Positions 43,863-54,815 of a stretch of 62,469 nucleotides of DNA are shown piece by piece. Both the position numbers and the translations under genes were made by a program. This stretch comes from Acanthamoeba sp. SK_2022b. Lineage: Eukaryota > Discosea > Longamoebia > Acanthamoebidae. The notes beneath the pieces were generated by a model, which saw only the letters and a program-made list of their open reading frames with translations, was not told the origin of the DNA and did not search any database. The DNA lies in assembly GCA_027943245.1 (NCBI GenBank), contig JANDJZ010000188.1, positions 1 to 62,469 of the forward strand. The letters run 5' to 3'. Position 1 is the first letter of the stretch, and every line of letters starts with the position of its first letter.

Positions 43863-46093
43863 GTCAGCGATGCCTTGATGGTGGGAGGAGGCTTACGGGC
43901 GGCGAGACTTACCCCAAAATCTTGAAGTTGTTCTCCTCGAACCTGCCCACGTTCTCCCTCCAGAACTTCTCGGAGCGGTGGACCAGAGACCAGACGAGGT
44001 TCCCCGACATGACCTCCTCCTTGTAGAGCTCGAACGAGCTGGTCGATGACGGAGTGGTGAGAAAGAGCGAAGACTATACGACGATAAACTATTATGATGA
44101 ACACTACTAATTAATAAAAGGTGGGAAAGAGGGAAGGTCGGAGTACTTGAGCACGTTCACGTCCTTCTCGAGCACCTCGTTCAGCACCGCGAGATCCTGC
44201 TCGATGTCCTCGTCCTTCCATTTCTGTTGCAAGCGCAAAATAACCAGAGTAAATTAGAAAATCGGTTTTAAAATCGGTTTTTAAAAAAATAAAAAGAATA
44301 ATGGGCCGTGCCTTCTGAGTAAGACCGGCGGCGAGCTTGACCATGCCGGCCTTGATCATCTGTTCGTTGTTCTCGTCCTTGCTCAAGATGTTCTGGTTGG
44401 GTGGGGTGGGACGACAGAAGACTTTGGGTGAGCGGAAACGCCAGCGTTTGGGGAGGGAGGAGGGGAGAGGGGAAGGCTCTTCTCCTACCCTGAGGATGGC
44501 GACGCCGACCCTCCTGATCTTGACGCGGTCCTCCTTCCTGATGACTTCGACCAGCTGAGCGACGAGGTTCGAGGTGTGGCCAAAGTCCGCGGCCACGGTC
44601 TGTACGAGCAACAACCAACGTTAGGAAATCTATCCTGATCAGGATCTTCTTCTTGATATGTGACCGTCAAATTATAACCGTCGGCGCGGGAAATGAGGCC
44701 AGACGGCTATCTTCAAGACGGGGCCCTCCGCGCCATCACGCGTTGGAGGGCTGGATTGCTATGGGCGCCATTAAATTATACTTGGTCATGGAGTGGTCCC
44801 AGGTATAAATCGTGAGGGCCGTTTACCGAACGGGGGGACAAACAACAACGAGGCCAAGGGAACAGTGGGCAGAGGGGGAGGGGGAGGGCACCTCATCGTA
44901 GGAAAGCAGCCAGAGGCAGAAGAGGGTCTGGTACAGCACTTGACGCTTGTTTGTGTAGTCGTTCAGCACGGCGCCCAGACTGTATGAGACACAAGGTCAA
45001 CGTCACGACTCCAGATCAACCGGGAGATGGCAGGGAAGGAGGGAGGCGTACAGCTTCAGGCCATCTTCGGCGTGGAAGATGGGGCGGTACTCCCTCCGGC
45101 GGAGGAGGATCTGCAGGGCGCTCACGGCCACGTGCACGTCTGAAGGTAAAGGGCGCGTGGATTCAGGTTGCGGTGAGCTATAGACAATTTGGGGGGAGCG
45201 GCGCAGTGACGAAGAGGGCTGGTTGTACCGGCAATGTCGCCGCTGCGCAGGCGCTCAGTGATCCAGCGGCAGAAGAACTGGACGTCGCGGTCGCTGTAGC
45301 GAGACGACTTGCTGGAAATAGAAATAAAGATTAATGAGGCGCGTTGTAGAGGTGATTGGGGGGGACATACGTGAGGAGGATGGCGACGATCTTGCTCGCC
45401 TTCTCATACACGAAGAGATCCTGGTTGCGATTGAGCAGTCTAAATGACAAAATTAACAGTTGGAAAAAAATAGCAGGTCAGCAATTTCCCGATCAACTGA
45501 ATGAAGACGGCAAATCATGAGTGAGAAAATGAGTCAACTATACCTTAGAAGAGGACCAAAAGGCAGGGCCTCGTTGTGCTCAGTTAGGTCGAGGAAGAGA
45601 CCGATCCTCCTCTCATCTAAAATTTGATAGTTTCAGTGCCGGGGAGGACCAAATTTATGGACTAATGGAGGAGGGGCGCACCATGCAAAAGTTCGTCGAT
45701 GATGGCCAGTACGTACTGGACGCCTTCAGAGGCAGTCAGGTTGGAGAGGAAGTTGAGGAAGAGCTCAGCGTACTCGTGACCTTCCTGCAATCGATTAAAT
45801 AAACATGGAAATGTGAATTGTGGGCACCAACACTGAGCCACGAAAGGGCTATGAGCACATCTACAATATTTTACCTTGTCGAGCAAGTCCTCGCGCTCCT
45901 GAGAAGGCCGCTTGTCGAATTTGCGGATCATCGCCAGCTCGCCCTCCGAGATCAATTTGGCGCTCTTCATGGTGTCCCAAGGGATGGTTCGGCGCAGGAC
46001 GGTGTCGTTGGTGAGCGTGGTCACCACCGTCTGTTCCTGCTCCTCCACGATGGCCTGCTCATAGATCTCGAACTTCTCCTTCTGGCCCTTCAT
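43411..46093 (-). CDS. V-type proton ATPase subunit H
   Basis: Subunit H is the regulatory stalk subunit of the V1 sector. The start is MKGQKEKFEIYEQAI, with the family N-terminal helix TIPWDTMKSAKLISEGELAM. Armadillo-like helical repeats follow through about twelve exons: AELFLNFLSNLTASEGVQYV, ERRIGLFLDLTEHNEALPFG, SRYSDRDVQFFCRWITERL and KRQVLYQTLFCLWLLSYDEV. The strongly conserved C-terminal part has SEKFWRENVGRFEENNFKIL, then VLAIACYDLGEFVRFHPRGR and DPEVQKHALLCVQKMM. The exact C-terminus is unclear: either read-through to a stop at 43411 or splicing after KMM at a GTACGC donor. One intron (about 44600-44890) is several times longer than the others. Confidence 0.9.
43580..43648. repeat. 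(GTT)n trinucleotide repeat in a V-ATPase H intron
   Basis: About 23 GTT units, read as (AAC)n in the transcript. They are near the acceptor of the exon encoding VLSKMDGKVDIMN. Confidence 0.95.
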
Positions 46094-46389
46094 TTCTTAG
46101 ATTTAATGCGAGGTGCTGTGGCGGAGGATTCCCAATCAAAAAATTAGCTCGACGCTCTGCGTAGCACCGTCGATTCAAGAACTTTCGTCTTCTTCTGCTA
46201 AAGGCGCAAGCAGGGGGCGAGAACGAAGAAGGGCGGCGCACTACTTCAGAAGTTGGTCGCCTCCGCTGCCGGAATACTCCTCCCCCACTTCCCCCCCTTC
46301 TTTCGTGTCCCCTTTTTTTCTGGATTTTAAAGATAGATACGCCATGGTATTTGCCCTCAGGGCCAGCGACAAGACGGCATCGGTCACCA

Positions 46390-47178
46390 TCAGCCGTCCA
46401 AGGCCGCGATCTCCTCCTCGGTAACCTGTTGATGGATCTACGAGACAGAGGGAGAGATAAAGGTGTTGAGTGACAGCCAGGGCGAGCTTTACTCTTGCCC
46501 GTCTGTATGCACTCGTGTCGTACCTGTTGGGAAAGGTGCAGCCAATCCATCCACTGCTGCGGCTGATCTGACGTGTGCGGCCGCGTATCGTGGTTCCAGT
46601 ACGTCCATTCTGAGTATTGGCCACCTGGCACAAGCGCAAGCCAGCGCAAGTGAGTCCCTTTGTGAAGTGTCCGCCAACGACAGGCGCACTGAAGAGGAGT
46701 GAACGCACTGACGCGCCACTGCTTCTCGTCGTGGGCGCCCCTTCCTGCCAACTCCCGCAGCACCAGTCCTGTTGGAAAGAAGTACAGGTGAGCAACGTCC
46801 GCTTTTCGAGAACTGATCGCACCGTTGATGCGAGCCAGGGAGAGTACCCCGGTAGTCCGAGGGAAGGGGCAGAGTCTTGCCGCGCAGCAATCGACCGCGA
46901 AAAGATGACCGCAAAGTATCATCTTCAGGAGCGGCAGAAGTCGAGGAAGAAGATGAAGTGGTGGAAGAAGGAAGGGTTGACATAGAACCTTCCTCCTCTT
47001 GCTTGGTTCGTTCGTTCTCCACGACGAAGTAATTTTGGATGGGCGCCTCACCCTCGTAATCTATGAGAAAGGGCAGGTAGTGGAGCTTCACCACATCTGC
47101 TCTTCCTACATCATGCAAACGGACACTAATCTCATTCTTTGTGCCCGCCCCATCACCTCTAGGGCTATCGTCTTCCAT
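46390..47178 (-). CDS. Ribonuclease H2 subunit C-like protein
   Basis: RNASEH2C is a non-catalytic subunit of RNase H2, which removes ribonucleotides and RNA from DNA. The start at 47178 gives MEDDSPRGDG. The family core is ISVRLHDVGRADVVKLHYLP, then IDYEGEAPIQNYFVVE. An acidic/serine linker follows, then LRSSFRGRLLRGKTLPLPSD, which matches the human SFRGRCLRGEEV block. Downstream exons give GLVLRELAGRGAHDEKQWRV, then QYSEWTYWNHDTRPHTSDQP and WMDWLHLSQQ, joined to IHQQVTEEEIAALDG at the stop (46390). The W-x-x-x-x-P-x-x-x-D-x-x-x-x-W-x-x-W-L pattern in this last part is typical of the C subunit. The frame stays open upstream into CpG-poor repeat DNA to 47421, so an extended start is possible. 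Confidence 0.8.
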
Positions 47179-48974
47179 TGATTCTTCTTTTCTCGAGCAT
47201 TTTTTTTTTGAGCTAGTAAAACCCTGCAGCATAACTGAGGCCGTCAGATCATAGGCGCTGTTCACCAAGGTGAGCTTGAGGGCTGTGGACAATGACACAG
47301 TGCCACCACAGCCCATGGTGGGCACCAGCAAAATTTTGAGCTTGTTGCACATTATGTTGAAGGGGGAGGAGACAGCAAGTGTCCAGGCCATATGTCTATC
47401 TTTTTCACAAATTGCATGCACTGACCAAAATTCTCTGCACAGAGAGACTCAGCTCCATGTCACTCAGATAGTTTTTGCCTCTGCGTGAAAGGCCTCTGGA
47501 GTGCAGTATGAGGCTGTGATGAAACAGTGGAGCAGTGTTTTTGTTGCTGCAGCTCTTATGAGCATGTCAAACCCAGAAGCTCCTGGCGCGCCAGAGGTTT
47601 AACACAAGAGAGATGGTGGTTGAGGGGCAAAGGCATGCTTGTCCAAGCAATGATTTCCTTCCATTCAGGAAAAACCATGTCTCAAACAGAGCACCACCAG
47701 GCAGACCTGAAGGATGAGGTGTTAGCATTAAGCAATAGAAAGGAATTTGGTAAGGGAAGAACTTGAGCACACAAAGAGTAACAGGTTGTTTATTCTGGTA
47801 TACACAAACCATGTCATCAAGTTACTGTTTGCCCAAGATTACCTGTGGTAGCATTGCAGAGCACAGCACTGGTGCTTGCAAGCAACCCTGGTGAAGGCTC
47901 CTGAGAGTTGGAAAAGCAGTATGCAAGCGAGTCCAGATACCCTGCTACATTTGCACACTCCAACAGGAACACACACCTTTACAAACACATCACAAAAGTT
48001 GATACATGGAGCATGCAAAAAAAAAAGACAATCAGTTGACCAAGCTGTATAGTTGTACAAAAGAGTCAGGTCAAAAAAATGAGTAGGTTATTGCAGCATT
48101 TGGAGAGCAGAGCCAATGAAGCAATTTTAAGGTGGTTGCTGCATTGGAATATGCTCTACACACACCTCTTGCTGATGTGGCACCTTTTCCCTCAATCCTA
48201 CAGGCAGGCTTGACTGTCTCTTGAAGTTAAGCAACTTCACAGCAGCTGCCCACCATACCCCCTTCCCCAAGAGGCAAGAAACATTGCCCTGCCAAGAGCA
48301 GTGTGGAGGACAAAGAGGAGGAACTTGACGTCAGCACCAGACAAGTCAAAAAGAGAAAGACAACAAAGGATAGCCAGAGAAGGCACAAGGGTAAAGACAA
48401 GCTGCCAATCACATCTTCCTCTCCTTCTGAATCACCCAGCCCTTCCTCATAAAGCTCAAGTGAAGAGGACACCATGGAAGCAGCAGGGCTACATGAGGCA
48501 CCTGAAGAAGAAATCAGCAAGGCTGATGTGTCATCCCAGTTATCCCACCCTACGCTTACTCGGCTGTTGGCTCCTCCCAGCAGCCTGCCCTGCTCTGAAG
48601 CTGATAGCATAACTTGCCCAGTTCACAGAGCACGCCAAACTGCTGCGTGTGGGAAGAGCTTGCCCATTGTCCTTTTGATAGTATTGGAAGAGGAGGAGCA
48701 CGTCATACAGCAACCATTCCACAAAACAGAGGAGGTGGAAGCAGTGGCCAAGTGGAATACCCGCATGGCTGAGGAACACAAACTCTTCAAGGGTGTTGTG
48801 GCTGACCCACTGTGGTTCTGTCATCCAGAGGGCAAGGCTGCAGCACTGCTAGTTCACCCTGTAGACCTTGCAATGGTGCAGAGGATAGCTGACAACATTT
48901 GCAATAGCCATAACTGAGCCATTCTTCATTGTTGTCATCTGCCCTGAAGGTATGCACCAACACACCATCACTTG

Positions 48975-49016
48975 TTATTCTGGAATACACCGCAGCTGTT
49001 CTCAATTCCAGAATAC
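48975..49016. repeat. Pair of TATTC-N2-GAATAC palindromes, copy 2
   Basis: Units at 48975-48988 and 49003-49016 correspond to those at 27952-27993. They keep the same spacing although the flanking exons have diverged. Confidence 0.8.
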
Positions 49017-50929
49017 TAACCTCCACTGCAGATGTCAAGAATGCTGCTCTGGACCACGCCTGCAAGGAGAATGCTAGCCTCATCTTGCACAAGCTATGCA
49101 AGAAATATGCTGGCTGGGTAGCAGGTGGCAACCATCACTGGGAGGCCTTCATTTTTCTCAAGGCTGAGGGGGTCCCTGATCCACAGCAGCATCATGCCCA
49201 CTGCCTCACAACTGTCTACTGGTGGCCAGACTACTCTGACACCAACATGATGGAGGTAGCACTTGTTGCTGCTCACCAAAACACCAATGGGTCACTCCAC
49301 TGTGTGATGACCTTCAAGGATAAGGTGCCCTTGCACTCTTGCTGTTATGGCGCAACAGCTGCAGATGGCCAGGGCACAGTACCTCCAGCAGCCGCTCAAG
49401 GCAACTAGTCAGGTTGACCTGGGCAGTGGCGACTTTCAAGGTTGCCAACAGTGGACAACGTCTGGCAAGGAGCTCACTGCTGCTGCTCTTGGCGCAAACA
49501 AGCAGAGCCTAGACCCTCTCTTCCAGCTCACACACAACCAGGCAGATGTCTGGCACATCATTGAGGTGCTTGTCTGTGGAAACCCCCTTGCAGATGTCAC
49601 ATGAGCACCTGACCTACACCCTCTGACCTCCATCACTTTGTTCCAGGTGCTGCAAGGGCTCAATGCCAACACCAAGAAGACTCTGCTTCTTGGCCTTTAC
49701 AAGGGCAAGCTCACTCCAAAGCAGTTCCAGAGGGATGCCATGGCAACCAAGATCATGGCTGGCGTTATGGACATCCTGCAGAAGGAGTTGTGGGACCAGG
49801 TCCAGCAACAGATTCTACCTGCCACCCTCAAGGGCTTCATCTTGCAGTGGACTGAGACCTTCCTCTTGCACCAGTTGAGCAAGTGGGACTACCCTGTGGA
49901 CTTCAAGTCCCACATCCTAGATGTATTCTGTTGTTTAGTTGCTTACATACTCCCCTTTCCAACTACAGCTCTGGTGATTATCAACCTTCCCTATGGCCTC
50001 ACACCCTCCAAGGGCATAACTGATGCCAACCACTGGGACTACAAGCCCTACCCAGTTGAGAGCTTTAACACGCTCATCAACACAATCAAGATTGCCAACA
50101 AGCAGGCCAACTTCGTCGCAGTCATCTTCTGTGAGCACAGCCTTGCTTCCAAGTATGCCAAGGTCATAAAGAAACACCATGCTGGCTGCTCCATTAGCCT
50201 TGGTGTCATGATGCTGACTGGTGCCTGGGGTGCTTGACAAAGGCTCTACAACAACTTTGAGACCTACCTCCTCCTCTGCTTTGGATCTAGCAACAATGTG
50301 GTGTTCTTGCCAAGTGCTCCTGATGACTTCCAACTTTCCTTCTCCTGCCCTGCGCCAAAGCTCTGGAAGTCTGAGTTGCATGAGCCTCTCAACTATGGCC
50401 AGAAACCACTTGAGGCACTCAAGTGCTTCATCAGGATCTTCAGCCACCCTGGCCAGTTGATTCTTTGCTGGCACACACTCTTCATTAGCTGCAGTTCTTC
50501 TTGGCTGCAATTCTGTTGCTGTTGAGAAGGACCAGAGACAGTGGCATTTTGCCCAGTCTCACCTGCTGCTTCTCTATGAGAACCATTGTCCTGCCTCTTC
50601 TTCTACCTCTTCCACCTCTGTTGTGCTGTCCCTCAGCCCCCCTTCACTTGGAGATGCTCTCCCTTCAGCTCCGGTTGACCTCCCCAAGCCTCATGACCTT
50701 CCTGCCAGCCAGGACCTGTTTGCTGCTGACATCAACCACTGCCCTGTCTGCCTTTGCTCCACTGTTGAGGCTCCTGGCAAGGTAGTGGCCTGCTCTGCTC
50801 CTGGGTGTGACTACTCCATTCACCAGGAAAGTGAGTGCTTGGGTAAGTCTGTACAGTCATACTGCTCTGAAAAGTGTGTGCACAACATGCAGATGCAGTC
50901 TCAGGTGTTCACTTTTTACAGACTATGCA

Positions 50930-50943
50930 GTATTCCAGAATAC
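50930..50943. repeat. GTATTCCAGAATAC palindrome, copy 2
   Basis: A perfect unit equivalent to 30192-30205. Confidence 0.8.
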
Positions 50944-51830
50944 ATGGCTCTCCTCTCTTTTCTCTAATAACAAGCTCTCTTTTTGTCTGTATTGCCTGTT
51001 TTCTTACCATTTCCAACCTTTTGCACACTCAACTGCTGCCTCCCACTGCTAAACGACCTACGGTTTTTTTTGGTGCAGGAGCTGTATATCCTTATAGGTC
51101 TCCCCTGCCCCCTTTGTGCACTGCACAAACGTGTACACAGGTTTGTTCATATTTATGTTTATTGTGCTTACAACATGGTTGTATGGGCATATGGATTTAA
51201 ATCCACTCAGACATATACAGCCTGAGGATAAGTACAGCTCAAGGCTCTCCAGGGGATTTGGAGTCTGTGTGGCGTGTTGGTCATCAGCAAAAAAGGCTTT
51301 ACTCAACCTGGTACATTGTCTTACTTGCATTACAGCTATCAACCAAGTTATCTTGTTCACAAAAAACAATCACTCAGTGCTTTCATCTTGTGCCTGCATG
51401 TGAACAAGTGATGCTGTAGCTCCTTCCACTGCATTGTCATGCATGTGCATGCACCTGCTTCATTGTCTGCAATCTGGTCATGTGTAAGCATGTGATGGTG
51501 GTGGTCTTCTTGGCATTTAAGCTCATGCACCTTTTTTCTCACTGTGGCATGAATGTCCTTCCTGATGCCTTGTACATGATTAGGTGGTAAATGGCAACAT
51601 GATCACCCACAAAACATGTCCATACATGCCAAGTGGGCTGGTAGCTGTGAGGGTGTGTGATTATAATGCAAGAACCTTCCAAGCTTTTTGTTGGGATTTG
51701 TGTCGTTCGTTTCAATTTCATCCAACTCCGGGAACTTTGTTGCACCAGCCCAAGGAGCCGTGGACGCTCAGCGAAACTCCCACGGCAAGAAATACCAAGG
51801 CATCCCCCCTTGGCAAAAAAGTGCAATAAC

Positions 51831-54617
51831 ATGACCAACGTGGCCAGTGGCTTCCCCTGCCGAGATTACACAGTCGGGGACGCCGCAGTCTCTAATGCAA
51901 GCACTATTGCCTTGGCCATTGCCGATGGCGACGAAGCGTGTGTGCAGGAACTCATTCGTATGGTCCTCTCTTCTTGGAAACTTTCGCCTGCACAGCCCTT
52001 TGGTTTTGCCTCCAACACACTGAGGGCTAAAACAGAGGGCTGCGATGTGAACGCGACTGATGACATGGGCCTGTGGCCTCTGCTCGCCGCGGTCAAGTGC
52101 CTCAACCTGTCCATGGCCCGCTTGCTCATCGACCACGGCGCCTGCCCCAAGAACGACCAGAGGGGCGAACTGCACGCCTTGGCTGAGACTCAGAAGGGCC
52201 CCTTTCCTCCCGTACCACACGCCACCTCCCCCCACCATCCACCACTGACACTCACCAAACGAGGCAGCCGCCAGCGAGTGTAGGAGCGAGGTGGGCCAAT
52301 GCCATCCAAGACTGGGCCATGCCTTCGCCCTCCATCAGGCTCTGGCAGATGCTCATGTCCGCGGGCGCCAGTCCCGTAGCGTACAGCTCGCCCAATGGCT
52401 TGTGTGTGGGGGGGGAGGAGAGTTTGAAAAAGCAAAGCCCCTGGGCTGATCTCGGCTCGCTGCGTCGACGCAGGCCTGACCGGCAGGGGGTGACACCATT
52501 CCACTTGGCCTGCGCCCGAGGCAACTGGCCCGTGGTCCAATTTTTGTTGCGAGGTGAGTGCGTTGGCCGTCGGTGAGGGGCTGGGCAATGACTCGATGCA
52601 GACGGCCACTGATAGAATAAGTCGTCTCCCAGGGGAGCACGTGGGCGAGCACATCAACATAGCCGACAAGCATGGAGAGACGCCTCTCCACTACGCCGCT
52701 CGCTACGGTCACGCAGCCGTGGTGTCGCTCCTTCTGGCCAGCCGCGCCGACACGAGAGTGTTTGGCAATCAGGGCGACGCCGCAGAGGTTCGAATATGCG
52801 CTCTCCAGCGGCCACATGATGCTCTCCACCTTGTCGGCACTCATGCACTCACGCACACCGGACAGGCAGCGAGGCAGGGCGGTCACGTGGCGATGGCCGA
52901 GTTGATCGAGAGCCGGAGCTACCGCGCGTGTCCCATCTTGTTCATGCCCTACGACATTCTTCTCCACGTCATGGTCCTGCTCGAGCCTCACGACTTGTGC
53001 TCCGTGGCCCAAGCGTGTTCGGTAGGCCACGTGTGCGTGTATGTGTGACGACTGCCGTGCTGACCTGCTCTCTCTTCTCTTCTCTTCTCTTCTCATCTCT
53101 TCTCTTCTCTTCTCTTCTCTTCTCTTCTCTTCTCTTCTCTTCTCTTCTCTTCTCTTCTCTTCTCTTCTCTTCTCTTGCGGCAATTGGTTAGGAGCTGAAC
53201 GAGGTGAGCAGCGACGATTATCTGTGGCGCCGCTTCTGCGGCTCGCAGGTGACCAGCAGCAGCTCATCGGGGGAGCGGTGTAAGTCGCAGTACATGAGCT
53301 GGCTGCAGCCACGACTCAAGCGCTTTGCAACGAACAGAGGTGCGTGCAACTTGTCTCGTTAGAATGAAACTCTAAAGCCATCGGCCCTCTCTCTCTCTCT
53401 CTCTCGATTTTCATCAACAGGGAGAGGGCCTTTTATAAAGACAGCTGACATTCCAAGAGCGCCAACGCGAGCGCATTGCTTCAAGTTCAACTTGATCGGT
53501 GACCCGGGTACATTAAGCGTCAGCCTCCACCACACCACACCACTAACCACGCATCAGGGGTCGGCAAGACGACCATCCACTCCCGCTTCATTTGGAATAA
53601 TTCCAACAGCCGCCCCCTCACCATCGGCTCTTCTATCGGTACTCGGTCGATCGAGATGGAGGGACAGCGCCTGATGCTGCAAGGTTGGCGCGCCTCCCTT
53701 TTTGTTAATTCATCGATTTTATGTTTTCGTCGGTTGTGGCTAACAGCCCTCCCTGTCGCTGCACGCTCAGTGTGGGACACGGCCGGGCAGGAGCGCTTCC
53801 ACAGCATCCCACGGACCTACTACCGCGGGGCGCACGGCGTGCTGGTGGTCTATGACGTCACGAGACGCGATTCATTGGCTAACTGCAAGCACTGGATCGA
53901 CGAGATGAAACGCCTGTTGCCTGAAAACCAAGCCATGACGCCCTTCCTCTTGGGTGAGCCCAGCAACCTTTCTTGTGTGTTGCGTTGCGTTGCGTTGCGT
54001 TGCGTTGCGTTGCGTTGTGTTGCGTTGCGTGTTGTGTGTGTTTCCACCGATAGGCTAACAGGCTACGCGCACCACCACCTGACCACCACCTGACCACCAC
54101 CTGACCACCACCTGGCCACCACCTGACCACCACCTCACCACCACCACCACCACCACCACCACCACCACCACCACCACCACCACCACCACCACCACCACCA
54201 CAGTGGGGACAAAGACCGACCTGAAGTCCCAGAGGCAGGTGTCTCCAGAGGAAGGGCAGGCGATGGCCGACGAGCTGGGCGCCGTCCACTGGGCCGAGGT
54301 CAGCAGCCGCACCGGAGAAAATGGTAGGCCACGACACAATCGATCCACAGCCAACGAACCAAACCCCAAACCATTTCCTCACACTCTCTTCTTCTTGCTC
54401 TTGCTCAATTTCCTCCATACAAGTGACCGAAACCTTCTACCGCATGGCTGAGGTGGCGCTGCTGGGTGTGGACCCGTTCTCCCATTGGCGGGCCTGTGGC
54501 GGCTTCCACGTCCCTCGGGAGGAGCTCCTGGAGAAGCTCTATGCTGAGTCCAGCGTCGGCCGCCAAGCCCTCCCCCAGAAGAAGGACGCCCAGTCCGCCA
54601 AGTGCATCCTCCAATAA
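51831..54617 (+). CDS. Ankyrin-repeat / F-box / Rab GTPase fusion protein
   Basis: One gene encodes three modules. Exons 51831-51957, 52036-52211, 52268-52401 and 52474-52553 join in frame into ankyrin repeats (DVNATDDMGLWPLLAAVKCL, QGVTPFHLACARGNWPVVQF, INIADKHGETPLHYAARYGH). An F-box follows (ILFMPYDILLHVMVLLEPHD, then ELNEVSSDDYLWRRFCGSQ). A short basic linker leads into a Rab/Ras-type G domain: G1 FNLIGDPGVGKTTIHSRF, switch I with TIG, G3 VWDTAGQERFHSIPRTYY, then GVLVVYDVTRRDSLANCKHW. G4 reads VGTKTDL, with Thr in place of the usual Asn. It ends in a CaaX-like CILQ, suggesting prenylation. Such a protein could couple SCF ubiquitin ligase recruitment to a membrane GTPase switch; this is inference. 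A defective relative lies at 30880-33332. Confidence 0.8.
53068..53177. repeat. (TCTTC)n repeat in the intron between the F-box exons
   Basis: About twenty CTTCT units, with one interrupted unit, lie just before the acceptor of the ELNEVSSDDYLW exon. Confidence 0.95.
53973..54040. repeat. (GTTGC)n repeat in a Rab-domain intron
   Basis: About thirteen units of GCGTT, some with GTGTT, begin shortly after the donor following PFLL. Confidence 0.95.
54068..54204. repeat. (CACCTGACCAC)n minisatellite running into (CAC)n in the same intron
   Basis: Six or seven 11-bp units (ACCACCTGACC) are followed by about twenty CAC triplets that end directly at the acceptor before VGTKTDL. Intron length is therefore set almost wholly by repeats. 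Confidence 0.95.
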
Positions 54618-54815
54618 ATGGGAGGAGACTTGTAACTTTTGATTTGTTGGCCTGGCAGTACTCGGGTTGGCCGGCCGGTAGGCACTCGCCACCACAGTGA
54701 AGGAGGTATCTCCCTTGTGTCAAGTACAGACGAAATTGAATTGTACGGCTAGACCACTATCAAGACCCAAGCTCGCTGCGATAAGCCGCTACGGACCGAT
54801 TGCGGAGGAGCAACA

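Larger units (their letters stand above)
48150..50967 (+). pseudogene. Decayed copy of the methyltransferase-PHD gene
   Basis: The reading frame matches copy 1 in blocks: EEVEAVAKWNTRMAEEHKLF, DYSDTNMMEVALVAAHQNTN, INLPYGLTPSKGITDANHWD and CPVCLCSTVEAPGKVVACSA. Several deletions, frameshifts and stops break it (for example a stop after GAWGA at 50235-50237, and loss of the motif I stretch around 50460-50520). The motif IV Asp of DLPYG is replaced by Asn (INLPYG). Many differences from copy 1 are CpG to TpG or CpA changes. It is not expected to be active. Confidence 0.75.
47200..51640. mobile_element. CpG-poor repeat block, copy 2 (shortened) of the methyltransferase-PHD family
   Basis: From about 47437 to 51215 it aligns with 25476-30480 in the same orientation. 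Large deletions correspond to about 25677-25757, 26281-27022, 27560-27690 and 28922-29170 of copy 1. It lies between the start of the RNase H2 C gene and the start of the ankyrin/F-box/Rab gene, so it occupies their upstream regions. The piece at 47200-47436 is also CpG-poor but has no visible match in copy 1. At 51224-51505 the sequence is inverted relative to 30481-30757. Element ends are not defined. Confidence 0.65.

Noticed and set aside
44678..44693. E2F-like word GGCGCGGGAAAT as a promoter site
   Set aside because: It lies deep within an intron of V-ATPase subunit H, far from any start codon, and one short match is expected by chance in GC-rich DNA.
53072..53283. Leu/Phe/Ser-repeat open frame over the TCTTC repeat
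   Set aside because: It is produced by the pentanucleotide repeat reading open in all frames, and lies in an intron.
54068..54204. Short regular repeats resembling a CRISPR array
   Set aside because: The units are 11 bp with no spacers and sit in an intron of a eukaryotic gene. This is a minisatellite.
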